NCBI RefSeq assembly: GCF_003751625.1
Contig: NZ_RJUL01000001.1
Location: 236,253 to 300,252, forward strand
Reading direction: 5' to 3'
Source of the DNA: Gallaecimonas pentaromativorans
GTDB lineage: Bacteria; Pseudomonadota; Gammaproteobacteria; Enterobacterales; Gallaecimonadaceae
Length of the DNA: 64,000 bases
The notes below the pieces were generated by a model. That model was not told the DNA's origin and searched no databases. It saw only the letters and a program-made list of their open reading frames with translations. A program made the translations under genes and the position numbers. Shown here piece by piece: positions 45,301-53,063 of the stretch; position 1 is the stretch's first letter; every line of letters starts with the position of its first letter.

Positions 45301-45568
45301 CTCATCCTTTCATAGTGCGGAACTGGCAAAATCATACTTGAAAAAAGCAATGTTATTTAAAAGCAATAACCATGAGTATAAATACGAATGCGAAAATGCA
45401 AAAGACATATTAACACCAATATTTGAAATAGACAAAAGCGCTTATATATTGTTCCCTTATGCGAGCGCCATGTCTTGTTTAAATAGTCTAAACGCAGACA
45501 AACATCTAACCCATTTCCTTGAAATCAACAAAATAAACCCTCAAGCATTTAATGAAGAATGGAGATAA
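42308..45568 (+). CDS. Membrane wHTH-STAND NTPase-TPR protein with composition break
   Basis: 1086 residues. Residues 1-105 are an OmpR/CadC-type winged helix (LRLGQRVKQIEPKAMDVLLA, TQLRAALGD, IETIRKRGYRA). Residues about 118-560 are a novel-STAND NTPase with PFPGLRAYSSDYAQVFFGR and Walker A GPSGSGKSS (167-175). A membrane helix follows at about 588-606 and the rest is TPR-like. Such a layout suggests a membrane-tethered sensor that binds DNA directly. DNA changes sharply near 44560-44600: hand-counted 60-base lines give 43 G+C at 43561, but 15 at 44701 and 20 at 45301. The reading frame is unbroken, so the C-terminal sensor has probably been replaced by foreign DNA. Two small homologous genes follow. 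Confidence 0.88.
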   Translation: MSGAVFFFGDWQVDPKANSLRLGQRVKQIEPKAMDVLLALCEAKGDVVTSEDLLSRCWPNAETGDNPLHKTITQLRAALGDKASSPNFIETIRKRGYRALAEVRFPVGSEQQVEEAPWQGGSPFPGLRAYSSDYAQVFFGRSQQIATLMERISQQLRFGRGFCLVLGPSGSGKSSLINAGILANLASPQGYNGVGLPTYTSLDLADVTQGRLLLDLACALLDWELGDAPLFDNESAETLAEKLQDAPQALAQSLKEKLPKTGYATPRFGLFIDRLEVALSSPLFSPDERSHFIALLETLALSGAVLVLGACRNDFYPQLMSFESLRAGKGNGAHFDLGGPSRAELLQMIRLPAQAAGLNWETDPNTAQPLDEMLCVETARNPDALPMLQYMLEQLYLRRGSDGTLKVSVYQSLGGIEGAIGKAAEDAMAQLSLAQQQALPRVLSMLVTLREDEESVTSRSARWADLSHEDEKALVQAMVDKRLFVSHLQHGEASFSIAHEALLRRWPRATDWINAHQDSLAQKARLYYQSQRWLHEGKASAYLLALGKPLDEARQLAANPLFTLSDDEANFVRASRRRASWRHTLRNGTVMLLCLLTLTAVTLSVKSNQAEKRATEQRLAAENLLGYMVGQFADKLRGIGRMDLLDGISSKALDYFKSVSGSDEDHIGFDGRFQHGQTLEAIGEVAYSRGKTDEAKNALLAAQKELLPLLKQQPDNLELLKSLGANAFWLGQMRYDQADWSGAEKWFSQYLTYSQAMYDKNPNDSDAQIELSYAFSSIGSIEMKTHNYLDAIKNFKISISLKELVLIKNKNMKLLSDIINTRSWLASAINSTGRIRESISIYKENRRDFIGSELENNAYALTKISYNLEKMSLTTSNFDPDEAESLINEALAYIRKAISLDKENIEWIQDEFRYEIEKISYASQSKKSELTLEKIIALTSRLEEKNNVYDKDFSERMKPRIYYITSEYYTQENKKEKAIYFIDKAIKNEKKLKSKYSDSSFHSAELAKSYLKKAMLFKSNNHEYKYECENAKDILTPIFEIDKSAYILFPYASAMSCLNSLNADKHLTHFLEINKINPQAFNEEWR

Positions 45569-45570
45569 TT

Positions 45571-46002
45571 ATGAACAGCATCACTCTTTGTAAGAAAGAA
45601 GTCATTATTACAGCTAGCTATGACAATATTACACGCTGCTTCATTTTCGACTACTGCAACCCTAAAGGGGAATCCTGCTCATCATTGGAAATTGAGGAAC
45701 CCAGCAAGATAGTTTACAAATTGGTAGATAACACAGGCTGTGGATTAAAATTCGCTGGCGTAGCATTTTCAAACCCTTTCAATAAGGTTATCACAAAGTC
45801 AATTATATCGCCCGATAAAGAATCAATCACACTAATTGACCCTTTCGACTTAAGAAGTGAGAGCGAAAATATTGTTTCGTTTGAATTTATGTTTTCTCAC
45901 ACTCACTCTCTAGATGGAGAGGAATACAATCACCTTTTACTGATAAGCTCAGACCCCGAAGTATCAAACAAAGGTGAAAACTGCCCCCCTCCTAGCCATT
46001 AA
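45571..46002 (+). CDS. Small AT-rich protein with DPEV motif, cytoplasmic paralogue
   Basis: About 143 residues, no signal peptide, within the AT-rich tract. It shares with the next gene the pattern GLKFAGVAFSNPFNKVI, a central SPDKESITLID and the final LLLISSDPEVSNKGE. ATG at 45571 has GGAG 6 bases upstream and comes 3 bases after the STAND stop, so the two are probably co-translated. It seems related to what is annotated as the DP-EP family in some marine gammaproteobacteria; function unknown. Confidence 0.75.
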   Translation: MNSITLCKKEVIITASYDNITRCFIFDYCNPKGESCSSLEIEEPSKIVYKLVDNTGCGLKFAGVAFSNPFNKVITKSIISPDKESITLIDPFDLRSESENIVSFEFMFSHTHSLDGEEYNHLLLISSDPEVSNKGENCPPPSH

Positions 46003-46030
46003 TTTCATATTAAAAAGAAAAGGACTTTCC

Positions 46031-46480
46031 ATGACCCATTTAAGAACACTGCTTGGCGCGGCTTTGTTACTGAGCGCACCGGCGATGGCTGAGGATCTGG
46101 CGCCTTGTGCGGCGGGTAGCGCCATTGACTTGGCGGTAACCATCGATAGCAGCGGCCAGCCGCAGTTTAATTATTCCCAGTTTGGGCAAAGCTGTAGCGG
46201 CGATGTGGAAGTGAGCGAGGCGGGTACCATCACCTATCGCCTCATCAACCTGGAGCAGGCCCCGCAAGGGCTGCGCTTTGTGGGCGCCGGCTTCGCCAAC
46301 CCCTTTAACGGGGTGGTGGACAAAGTAGAGGTAAGCAGCGATGGCAAGACCTTGCAGCTTTATGACAGCAAGCAGGTGTCGGGCCCCGGCAAGTTCCAGT
46401 TTATTTTCAGCAGCAGCGAGAATGGGCTGCTATTGCTAAGCCCGGATCCTGAAGTTGTCAATGAAGGAATACCAACCTAA
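46031..46480 (+). CDS. Small secreted protein with DPEV motif, GC-rich paralogue
   Basis: 149 residues. A clear Sec signal peptide (TLLGAALLLSAPAMA, cleavage after AMA at about residue 19) directs it to the periplasm. The mature part has paired Cys (LAPCAAGS and FGQSCSGD) and the shared core GLRFVGAGFANPFNGVVDK, SSDGKTLQLYD, LLLLSPDPEVVNEG. Composition returns to that of the host here. The start at 46031 has AAAGGA upstream. It may be a periplasmic partner of the membrane STAND protein. Confidence 0.8.
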   Translation: MTHLRTLLGAALLLSAPAMAEDLAPCAAGSAIDLAVTIDSSGQPQFNYSQFGQSCSGDVEVSEAGTITYRLINLEQAPQGLRFVGAGFANPFNGVVDKVEVSSDGKTLQLYDSKQVSGPGKFQFIFSSSENGLLLLSPDPEVVNEGIPT

Positions 46481-46485
46481 ATATC

Positions 46486-46511
46486 AAAAAGGCGCCCTAC
46501 GGCGCCTTTTT
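46486..46511. terminator. Bidirectional intrinsic terminator
   Basis: AAAAAGGCGCC and GGCGCCTTTTT flank a 4-base loop, serving both the DPEV gene (plus) and the convergent TonB receptor gene (minus). Confidence 0.9.
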
Positions 46512-46517
46512 CTTTGC

Positions 46518-48584
46518 TTAAAAACGATAACGCGCACTAAGGTTCAGCGACCGCCCTTCCCCGTTAAGCTGGCCAAAACCATTGGCCGGGTCTTGGCGGT
46601 AATCGGCGATGCTGACGCCGCCAAGGGGCAGCTGGTAGTTTTTATCCAGCAGGTTGGTGATTGCCAGGGTCAGGGTAAGGGGCTTGAGGTCCCACTGGGA
46701 GCTGGCATTTAACAGGCCATAACCGGCGGTTTTATTTTCAAGGCGGTTGCTGTCCACCCGGTTTTTATCGCTCACCCACTGCCATTCCAGTTTGTTGCTG
46801 GCCCGGCCCCACTGCTGGCTGAGCGCCAGGCTGCCGTTAAAGGGCATGATTTGGTAAAGCGGGGTGTGGCTGCCTTGGCGCTCGCCGTGGGTGTAGCTGG
46901 CCTTGGCCGCCAGTTGCCACTGGCCAAAGGCGGTATCGGCCAGCAGCCAGGCGAGCTTGGCATCCACCCCGTAGAGGCGAGCATCGACGTTAGCAAACTC
47001 CAGGATATGGCGGGTGGCCGCGCCGCTATTAAAGCGGCCAATCACATCGGCATCGATAAAGTCATGCACCTTGGTGTAGAAGGGGCTGATGCTGCCTTGC
47101 AAGCTGTCGCCCAGGTACTGGTATTTGGCGCTTAGGGTGTAGGCGGTTTCGGGCTTGAGGTTGAGGTTGCCCACATAGCCGTTGGCGTCGCCGTTCCAGC
47201 CAATCATGGTGGTGGCCATGGTGGTGCGGCCCCAGGAGTAGCGCTCGTAAAGGTTGGGGGCGCGGTTTTTACGGGCCAGGCCAAATTGCAGCTGCTGGCG
47301 CTCGTCTAGCTGATAACTGGCGCTGGCGCTGATATCCACCAGGTTGTCGGTTTTGCGGCGGTCACTTTGGTTAAAGGCGGCAGCGGCGGCGTTGTCGGCG
47401 GCCATCATCATCGAACCGTAACCTTGCACGGCGCCGGTGTTGGTGTGCACGCGCTCAAAGCGCAGGCCGTAGTTTAGGTGCCAGGCGCTTAGCTGCTGGT
47501 CCATCTCGGCAAAGGCAGCAAGGCGCTGGCGTTTGCCGTGGTTGATATTGATGTAGGTATTGGGCCCCATCATCATCGAGCCGGGCACCGCCGGCCAGTT
47601 GTCGTCGAGGCGAAAATCGTACAACTCCTGGCCCAGTTTCAGGGTATTGCCGCTGCCAAGGGGCTGGCTCCAGTGCAGCTGGTAGCTGCGGTCTACCCCT
47701 TTGGTGTCCATGGGCATGGTGCCGGCCTTCTCGGCGGTGAAAAAGCCCATTTCATGTTTGACCCGGTGCCAGTTGAGGCGGGCGTCCAGTTGGCCGGCGC
47801 TGAACTGGCGCTGGTACTGGGCGTTGACGCCAAAGCTTTGGTTGTCGGTCATGTCCATGTACTGGTTGGGAAAGCCCTGGAAGGGAATGGACTGGTGGGT
47901 CAGCTTTACCGCCAGCAGCTGGGTGTCGTCACGGTAGGCGGCGGTCAGGGCATGGTTTTGGGCGCGGTAGAGGGTGTCCAGCACCTTGTCGCCGTTGCCG
48001 TCTTGATAGCTGTTGGCATCTTCATAGGCGCCGTCGTATTTGAGGCTCAGTTGCTTGCTGGCAAGCTCGGCGCCAGCGCCATAGGTTTGCACATTGCCGT
48101 TACTTTTATAGCCACCCGAGAGATACCCGCCCTGCCAGCCAAGCGCATCACTTTTTGAAAAGTGCGGGTTGATGGTGGTGAGGCTTATTACCCCGGCGAT
48201 GTTGTCGCCGCCCATGCTCACCGGCGTTACCCCGGCCATCACCTCTACCTGGCTGATTTGGTTGCCAGACACATAAGAGAGCGGCGGGTTCATCTCGTTG
48301 GCGCAGGCGCTGGAGATGTCGGCGCCGTCAATCAGCACCTTGACCCTGTCGCTCATCATGCCGTTCAAAATGGGTAGTGCCGAGACACCGCCAGCGGCAG
48401 AAAAATCCACTCCGCTGTTAGCCAGCAGATCGTCGGTAGAACCGGCAACGCTCTGGGGCAGGCTTTGGCCATGCACTTCGATGACTTCGAGGTTGTCGTC
48501 GGCGTGGGCGCTTTGCAGCAGGCTGGCGGCAACGATAATGGCCAGCGGCGAAAGGGGGAGGATACGGGTAGCAAAAGGGCTCAC
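46518..48584 (-). CDS. TonB-dependent receptor, OprC/NosA-like (copper)
   Basis: About 688 residues; outer-membrane TonB-gated receptor. Signal peptide IIVAASLLQSAHA, a TonB-box-like EVIEVHG, the plug (GMMSDRVKVLIDGADIS, ISQVEVMAGVTPVSMGGDNI) and a 22-strand barrel ending in aromatic RYRF. The plug has SACANEMNPP, a CxxxM arrangement like the Cu-binding Cys-Met of Pseudomonas OprC, and Met-rich segments occur later (SMMMGP, YMDM, SMMMA). This points to copper or a copper-protein ligand. Start taken as GTG at 48584, since the upstream extension lacks a site. A palindrome and -35/-10 pair precede it. Confidence 0.87.
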   Translation of the reverse strand: MSPFATRILPLSPLAIIVAASLLQSAHADDNLEVIEVHGQSLPQSVAGSTDDLLANSGVDFSAAGGVSALPILNGMMSDRVKVLIDGADISSACANEMNPPLSYVSGNQISQVEVMAGVTPVSMGGDNIAGVISLTTINPHFSKSDALGWQGGYLSGGYKSNGNVQTYGAGAELASKQLSLKYDGAYEDANSYQDGNGDKVLDTLYRAQNHALTAAYRDDTQLLAVKLTHQSIPFQGFPNQYMDMTDNQSFGVNAQYQRQFSAGQLDARLNWHRVKHEMGFFTAEKAGTMPMDTKGVDRSYQLHWSQPLGSGNTLKLGQELYDFRLDDNWPAVPGSMMMGPNTYININHGKRQRLAAFAEMDQQLSAWHLNYGLRFERVHTNTGAVQGYGSMMMAADNAAAAAFNQSDRRKTDNLVDISASASYQLDERQQLQFGLARKNRAPNLYERYSWGRTTMATTMIGWNGDANGYVGNLNLKPETAYTLSAKYQYLGDSLQGSISPFYTKVHDFIDADVIGRFNSGAATRHILEFANVDARLYGVDAKLAWLLADTAFGQWQLAAKASYTHGERQGSHTPLYQIMPFNGSLALSQQWGRASNKLEWQWVSDKNRVDSNRLENKTAGYGLLNASSQWDLKPLTLTLAITNLLDKNYQLPLGGVSIADYRQDPANGFGQLNGEGRSLNLSARYRF

Positions 48585-48614
48585 GGCCAGGCTCTCTTTT
48601 TGAAATTTGCCGCG

Positions 48615-48660
48615 AGTATAGAGAGCCGGGCCGGGCCTGCGAATGCGACAAATTGTCGCA
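48615..48660 (-). promoter_or_regulatory. Promoter and 17-bp palindromic operator of the TonB receptor
   Basis: Reading the minus strand, TTCGCA (48638-48643) and TATACT (48615-48620) are separated by 17 bases. Immediately upstream is a perfect dyad, TGCGACAAATTGTCGCA on plus (48644-48660). Placement next to a weak -35 suggests an activator, perhaps a Crp/Fnr-type or metal-responsive one; the regulator is unknown. Confidence 0.6.
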
Positions 48661-48844
48661 CCCTGCCCTGCAACAAGCGCTAGAAACACCTGAAGGGCCT
48701 TGCCAAAGGGCCTAGAAGGTTAAAATAAAACCCTTTATATTCAAACAGATGAAAGAGAAGAAAGCCAGAAGGTAACAGTATAAGAAGAAACCTAGAGTTA
48801 TCCCCATCAACACGGCTTGGGAAGAGCCCAGGGGAGCGAGCCAG

Positions 48845-49798
48845 ATGCCACACTCAACCAAACCACCGGCCACAGTGACCAACGCGGACACCTTCTTCTT
48901 GTCCGCCGCCAACGAAGAAGACTTGCTGCGCATGGTAGTGCGCCAAATGCAGGAAGCCACGCTGCAGTTGGACACCGATGGCACCGTGCTTTGCGTGAAT
49001 ACCGCGGCAGAGGGGCTGCTGGGAAAAGACGCATCGCACTTTGTTGGCCGGCCTTGGCAGCAGTGGCTGAGCTCGCCCTGGAAAGAGCAACTAGAGGCCA
49101 TCTTTGCCCAGCAAAACAATAAGCTGAACCACCAGATCATCGAACCAACAGAGATGACGGTGACGTTCGGCGACAGGGACATCCTGCCGGTTAATTTGTC
49201 GTTGTCTTTTATCCCGGCCAAGACCGCCTGCTTTTTGGTGAATTTGCAGGATCTGAGCCGCCATAAAGACGAGGTCAACGAACTGTTTCGCCTGGCCTCA
49301 ACCGACAGCCTGACCGGCCTTGCCAACCGCCGCACCTTTTTGGACGTACTGGAGCAGCAGTGGCAAAGCTACACCGCCAAACGGCGGCCGGTCAGCGCCA
49401 TCATGATCGACGTGGATCACTTCAAGACCTTCAACGACTGCTATGGCCATATCAACGGTGACAAGTGCTTGCAACGCATCGCCCGCGAAATAAGCCAAGC
49501 GCTGCCGGACAAGGAATGTCTGGCAGCCCGCTACGGCGGGGAAGAATTTACCGCCCTGCTGCCCGGTTACAACCGCCAGCAGGCACAAAGCGTGGCCCAC
49601 CTTATTCGCCAGCGTATCAACGCCCTGGACTTTGCAGCCGCCGGATTGGGCTGCGATGTGCGGGTGAGTGTCAGCCAGGGCATCGCCACCGAGGTGAACG
49701 GCCAGTTCCGTACCGCCGAGGCCCTGCTGTTTGCCGCCGATACCGCCCTGTACAGGGCCAAGGCCGAGGGGCGAGACCGCATCAACCTTTCTTGCTAA
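48845..49798 (+). CDS. Diguanylate cyclase with N-terminal PAS domain
   Basis: 317 residues, soluble. PAS domain at about 30-140 (EATLQLDTDGTVLCVNTAAE to SFIPAKTACFLVNLQDLSRH), then a GGDEF domain (DSLTGLANRRTFLDVLEQQW, MIDVDHFKTFNDCYGHINGD, RYGGEEFTALLPG, DTALYRAKAEGRDRINL). The GGEEF signature at about residue 229-233 is intact, so it should make c-di-GMP. No RxxD inhibitory site is present five residues before GGEEF. The PAS ligand is unknown. ATG at 48845 follows GGGAG. Confidence 0.93.
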   Translation: MPHSTKPPATVTNADTFFLSAANEEDLLRMVVRQMQEATLQLDTDGTVLCVNTAAEGLLGKDASHFVGRPWQQWLSSPWKEQLEAIFAQQNNKLNHQIIEPTEMTVTFGDRDILPVNLSLSFIPAKTACFLVNLQDLSRHKDEVNELFRLASTDSLTGLANRRTFLDVLEQQWQSYTAKRRPVSAIMIDVDHFKTFNDCYGHINGDKCLQRIAREISQALPDKECLAARYGGEEFTALLPGYNRQQAQSVAHLIRQRINALDFAAAGLGCDVRVSVSQGIATEVNGQFRTAEALLFAADTALYRAKAEGRDRINLSC

Positions 49799-50126
49799 GG
49801 GCCAGGTGCAGCGCCGCCCAGGCGCCAGCCAGCACGGCCAGTGGCACCAGCGGTTTAAGCCAGGGCCAGGGCAGCTGCCACAGTGCCCAGGCGCCTAACA
49901 GCCAAAGCACCAGCCAGCTAAGGCCGATTTTACCCAGGTGGGCCACCCCGGCCCCCATGGGCCAAGCAACCAAACCCACCAGGGCCAAAGCATTCATCAT
50001 GGCGCCAGCCAGCATCGCCGGCCACCAGGCGCCGCCAAAGGGAGGCAGCGGCCAGAGCCCGGCGCCCAAAAAAGGCACCAATAGCAAGGCCAGCCAAGAC
50101 AGGTGTTCCCTCACCTTATTTGCCAA
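49782..50126 (-). CDS. Small integral membrane protein
   Basis: 114 residues with about four hydrophobic helices (LSWLALLLVPFLGAGLWPL, MLAGAMMNALALVGLVAW, IGLSWLVLWLLGAWALW, PLVPLAVLAGAWAALHLAL). It starts at TTG 50126, with AAGGAG located inside the end of the LLM gene 5 bases upstream, so it is translationally coupled. Its 3' end overlaps the convergent diguanylate cyclase by 17 bases. Function unknown. Confidence 0.65.
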   Translation of the reverse strand: MANKVREHLSWLALLLVPFLGAGLWPLPPFGGAWWPAMLAGAMMNALALVGLVAWPMGAGVAHLGKIGLSWLVLWLLGAWALWQLPWPWLKPLVPLAVLAGAWAALHLALSKKG

Positions 50127-50128
50127 GC

Positions 50129-51124
50129 CTACTCCTTGACCGACATCAGGATGGACAGTGCCTTGAGGCGCTGGGCCGGGTCAAACAGGTCATTGGTGAA
50201 CATCAGCTCGTCGACCTCAAGCTCTTCGACAATGGCTTCGAGCCGCGCCTTGATGGTGGCGGGCCCGCCCAAAACCTGCAGGCCCAAAAAGGCGTTAACC
50301 GAGGCCTTTTCGGGCTCGCTCCACAGCCTGTCCATGCTCTCTACCGGCGGTTTGAGCCACAACGGCTGGCCGCGCATCAGCGCCAGGATGCGCTGTTGGG
50401 AACTGGTGCCGATAAAGGCCGCCTCTTCATCGGTATCGGCCGCCACCAACGGCAGCCCCAGCATCACGTAGGGTTTATCCAATACCGCAGAAGGCTGGAA
50501 CTGGCTGCGATAGAGGCGAATGGCGTCATACACGAAGCGCGGCGCAAAGTGGCCGGCAAAAGCGTAAGGCAGGCCACGCTGCGCCGCCAACTGGGCGGCA
50601 AAGAGGCTGGAACCCAGCAGCCAGATAGGCACATGGGTACCTTCACCGGGAATGGCCCGTACCTGCTCGGCGCCCTGTTTGGGGCCAAGCAGGCGCTGCA
50701 ACTCGGCCACCTCTTGTGGGAACTGCTCGGCCCGCATCGGGTCCCGGTTCAAAGCGCGACTGGTAACAGGGTCAGAGCCCGGTGCCCGGCCAAGGCCGAG
50801 ATCGATACGCCCCGGATAGAGGCTTTCAAGGGTGCCAAACTGTTCGGCCACCACCAGCGGCGGGTGGTTGGGCAGCATGATGCCGCCGGAGCCCACCCGA
50901 ATACGTTCGGTGCCGCCGGCAATATAGCCAATCAGCACCGAGGTGGCGGCGCTGGCGATGCCTTCCATGTTGTGGTGCTCGGCCAGCCAGAAGCGGTTAA
51001 AACCAAGGCACTCAGCCTGGCGTGCGTAATCAAGGCTGTGGCGCAAGGTGTCGCCCACGCTCTGGCCCTGGCGGATGGGTGCCAGCTCCAACAGGGAAAA
51101 GGGGATATCGCGAAGCAAAGACAT
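50129..51124 (-). CDS. LLM class flavin-dependent oxidoreductase (luciferase-like)
   Basis: 331 residues, TIM-barrel flavin monooxygenase family. Typical features: [51 protein letters not shown] and [16 protein letters not shown]. It matches the group that includes E. coli YhbW. Uses reduced FMN; substrate unknown. Followed by a coupled small membrane protein. Confidence 0.92.
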   Translation of the reverse strand: MSLLRDIPFSLLELAPIRQGQSVGDTLRHSLDYARQAECLGFNRFWLAEHHNMEGIASAATSVLIGYIAGGTERIRVGSGGIMLPNHPPLVVAEQFGTLESLYPGRIDLGLGRAPGSDPVTSRALNRDPMRAEQFPQEVAELQRLLGPKQGAEQVRAIPGEGTHVPIWLLGSSLFAAQLAAQRGLPYAFAGHFAPRFVYDAIRLYRSQFQPSAVLDKPYVMLGLPLVAADTDEEAAFIGTSSQQRILALMRGQPLWLKPPVESMDRLWSEPEKASVNAFLGLQVLGGPATIKARLEAIVEELEVDELMFTNDLFDPAQRLKALSILMSVKE

Positions 51125-51329
51125 AAGGCCTCCTGTTAACTGCCCTCAGTCTAAGCCCCTGGGCACCGCCAGAACAGTAGGCACCCGGCTGGGAACTAGG
51201 CACAAAAAGGTAACCATTGCCGTTAAAAAATAGCCAATAACAGCCACTTGCACCTGCAGAGTAACGGAAGGCTCTGGCCGGTTGCCAGATCTAGGGTTAA
51301 GGCTGTCATCTTTATTTTGAGAAAGCCAA

Positions 51330-51752
51330 ATGAACGCAGAAAACGGCTACAACCTGGTCTCTGTGTGTTTTGCCGACAGCGTCTTAAGAACCGATGGCCA
51401 TATGGTGAACTGCCAATATGGCGCCGGCCCTTGGGAACGCTGGCAGTTTCTGCCAGCCAGCCGGGCACCGGGCTATTACCTGCAATCGGTGCAGTTTTTG
51501 GGGCGTTATTTGTGCGTGCTGGGGGATAACCTGGGCATGACCAGCTCCGAGCAGGAGGCCACCGCCTTTACCCTAGTGTGCTGCGACCCGGACGACCCCA
51601 GCCTGCTGGCCCTGCAAGGCCCTAACGGCGACTTTTTAGCCATCACCAGCGGCATGGTGGCGCCTTACGGCCCCGGTGGTGGCAAGGTGCAGATGAGCTC
51701 CTTTAGCGAACTGGCGGTGCTCAGATTACAGATAGCCCAGCCCAGTGCATGA
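51330..51752 (+). CDS. Small all-beta protein, possibly beta-trefoil, function unknown
   Basis: 140 residues, cytoplasmic by lack of signal peptide. Repeating short strands (YYLQSVQFLGRYLCVLGDNL, ALQGPNGDFLAITSGMVAPY, FSELAVLRLQIAQ) suggest a beta-trefoil of the fascin/actin-crosslinking type. Monocistronic with its own terminator. I do not recognise a named family. Confidence 0.7.
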   Translation: MNAENGYNLVSVCFADSVLRTDGHMVNCQYGAGPWERWQFLPASRAPGYYLQSVQFLGRYLCVLGDNLGMTSSEQEATAFTLVCCDPDDPSLLALQGPNGDFLAITSGMVAPYGPGGGKVQMSSFSELAVLRLQIAQPSA

Positions 51753-51778
51753 AAAAAGCCGCCCGAGGGCGGCTTTTT
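51753..51778. terminator. Bidirectional intrinsic terminator
   Basis: AAAAAGCCGCC pairs with GGCGGCTTTTT around a short loop, between the 140-residue gene and the convergent dctM. Confidence 0.9.
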
Positions 51779-51779
51779 A

Positions 51780-53063
51780 TCAGGGCATGCCCAGGAAGTT
51801 GGGTAGCCACAGGGATACGGCGGGGATGTAGGTCACTATCATCAAGAAGCCCAGCAGCAGCAGCAACCAGGGCAAGGCTGCCCGGATGGTCTGCCCCAAA
51901 GGCATACCGGTGACCGCCGAGGTCACAAAGAGGTTGAGCCCCACTGGCGGCGTGATAAGGCCTATCTCCATGTTCACCACCATCACTACCCCCAGGTGGA
52001 TGGGGTCGATGCCGAGGTTAACGGCGATGGGGAACAGGATCGGCGCCAAAATCAGGATGATGGCCGACGGCTCCATAAAGTTACCGGCCAGCAGCAGCAC
52101 GATGTTGACGATCAGCAGGAACATCCAGGGCGACAGGCCAAGGCCGGTTACCCAGGCCGCGATGGTCTGGGGAATTTGCTCTGTGGTCAGTACGAAGGCA
52201 AACACCATGGCGTTGGCGATGATAAACATCAGCATGATGGTGAGTTTGCCAGCGTCCAGCAGTACCCGGGGGCACTCGCTTATTTTCATGTCTTTGTAGA
52301 CAAAGAGCGCCACAAAACCGGCGTACACCGCCGCCACGGCGGCCGCCTCGGTGGGGGTGAACATACCGGAATAGATACCGCCGAGGATGATCACCATCAG
52401 CAGCAGGCCCCAAATGGACTTGCGGCCGCTGGAGAGCCACTCGCGCAGGCTGACCCTCGGCATTGCCGGCAGGTTCTTCTTACGGGCCACCACATAAATG
52501 GCCACCATCAGCCCCAGGCCCAGCAGCAGGCCGGGGATAACCCCTGCCATAAAGAGCTTGCCTACCGAGGTTTCGGTAGCGGCGGCGTAAACCACCATCA
52601 CGATGGACGGCGGAATAAGGATGCCCAGGGTACCGGCGTTACAAACGATACCGGCACCGAACTCTTTGGGGTAACCGGAGCGCACCATGCCGGCAATGGC
52701 AATGGAGCCAACCGCCGCTACCGTGGCCGGTGAAGAACCGGACAGCGCCGCAAACAGCATACAGGCCAGCACGGCGGCAATGGCCAGACCGCCACGAATG
52801 TGGCCCACCGAGGCATTGGCAAAATCAATCAGCCTTCGTGCTACGCCGCCGCTGGTCATAAAAGCGCCGGAGAGCAGGAAGAACGGAATGGCCAGCAGGG
52901 TGTAATGCTCTGAGGTTTCAAAGAGCTTGATGGTCAAAGACCGTACCGAGTCCTGGCTGAAAAAGAGGATGGTCAGCGCCCCGGACAAACCCAGGGAGAT
53001 GGCGATAGGCACCCCTATCAGCATCAGCAGGAACAGCATGAAAAAGAGGAACAGGATGGTCAT
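51780..53063 (-). CDS. dctM: TRAP transporter large permease DctM
   Basis: 427 residues, about 12 membrane helices, the ion-coupled channel subunit of a tripartite ATP-independent periplasmic transporter. Family stretches include FFLLSGAFMTSGGVARRLID, GSSPATVAAVGSIAIAGMVR, FGAGIVCNAGTLGILIPPSI and EIGLITPPVGLNLFV. Overlaps or abuts dctQ upstream (stop 53060). Likely imports a C4-dicarboxylate or similar acid. Confidence 0.95.
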   Translation of the reverse strand: MTILFLFFMLFLLMLIGVPIAISLGLSGALTILFFSQDSVRSLTIKLFETSEHYTLLAIPFFLLSGAFMTSGGVARRLIDFANASVGHIRGGLAIAAVLACMLFAALSGSSPATVAAVGSIAIAGMVRSGYPKEFGAGIVCNAGTLGILIPPSIVMVVYAAATETSVGKLFMAGVIPGLLLGLGLMVAIYVVARKKNLPAMPRVSLREWLSSGRKSIWGLLLMVIILGGIYSGMFTPTEAAAVAAVYAGFVALFVYKDMKISECPRVLLDAGKLTIMLMFIIANAMVFAFVLTTEQIPQTIAAWVTGLGLSPWMFLLIVNIVLLLAGNFMEPSAIILILAPILFPIAVNLGIDPIHLGVVMVVNMEIGLITPPVGLNLFVTSAVTGMPLGQTIRAALPWLLLLLGFLMIVTYIPAVSLWLPNFLGMP

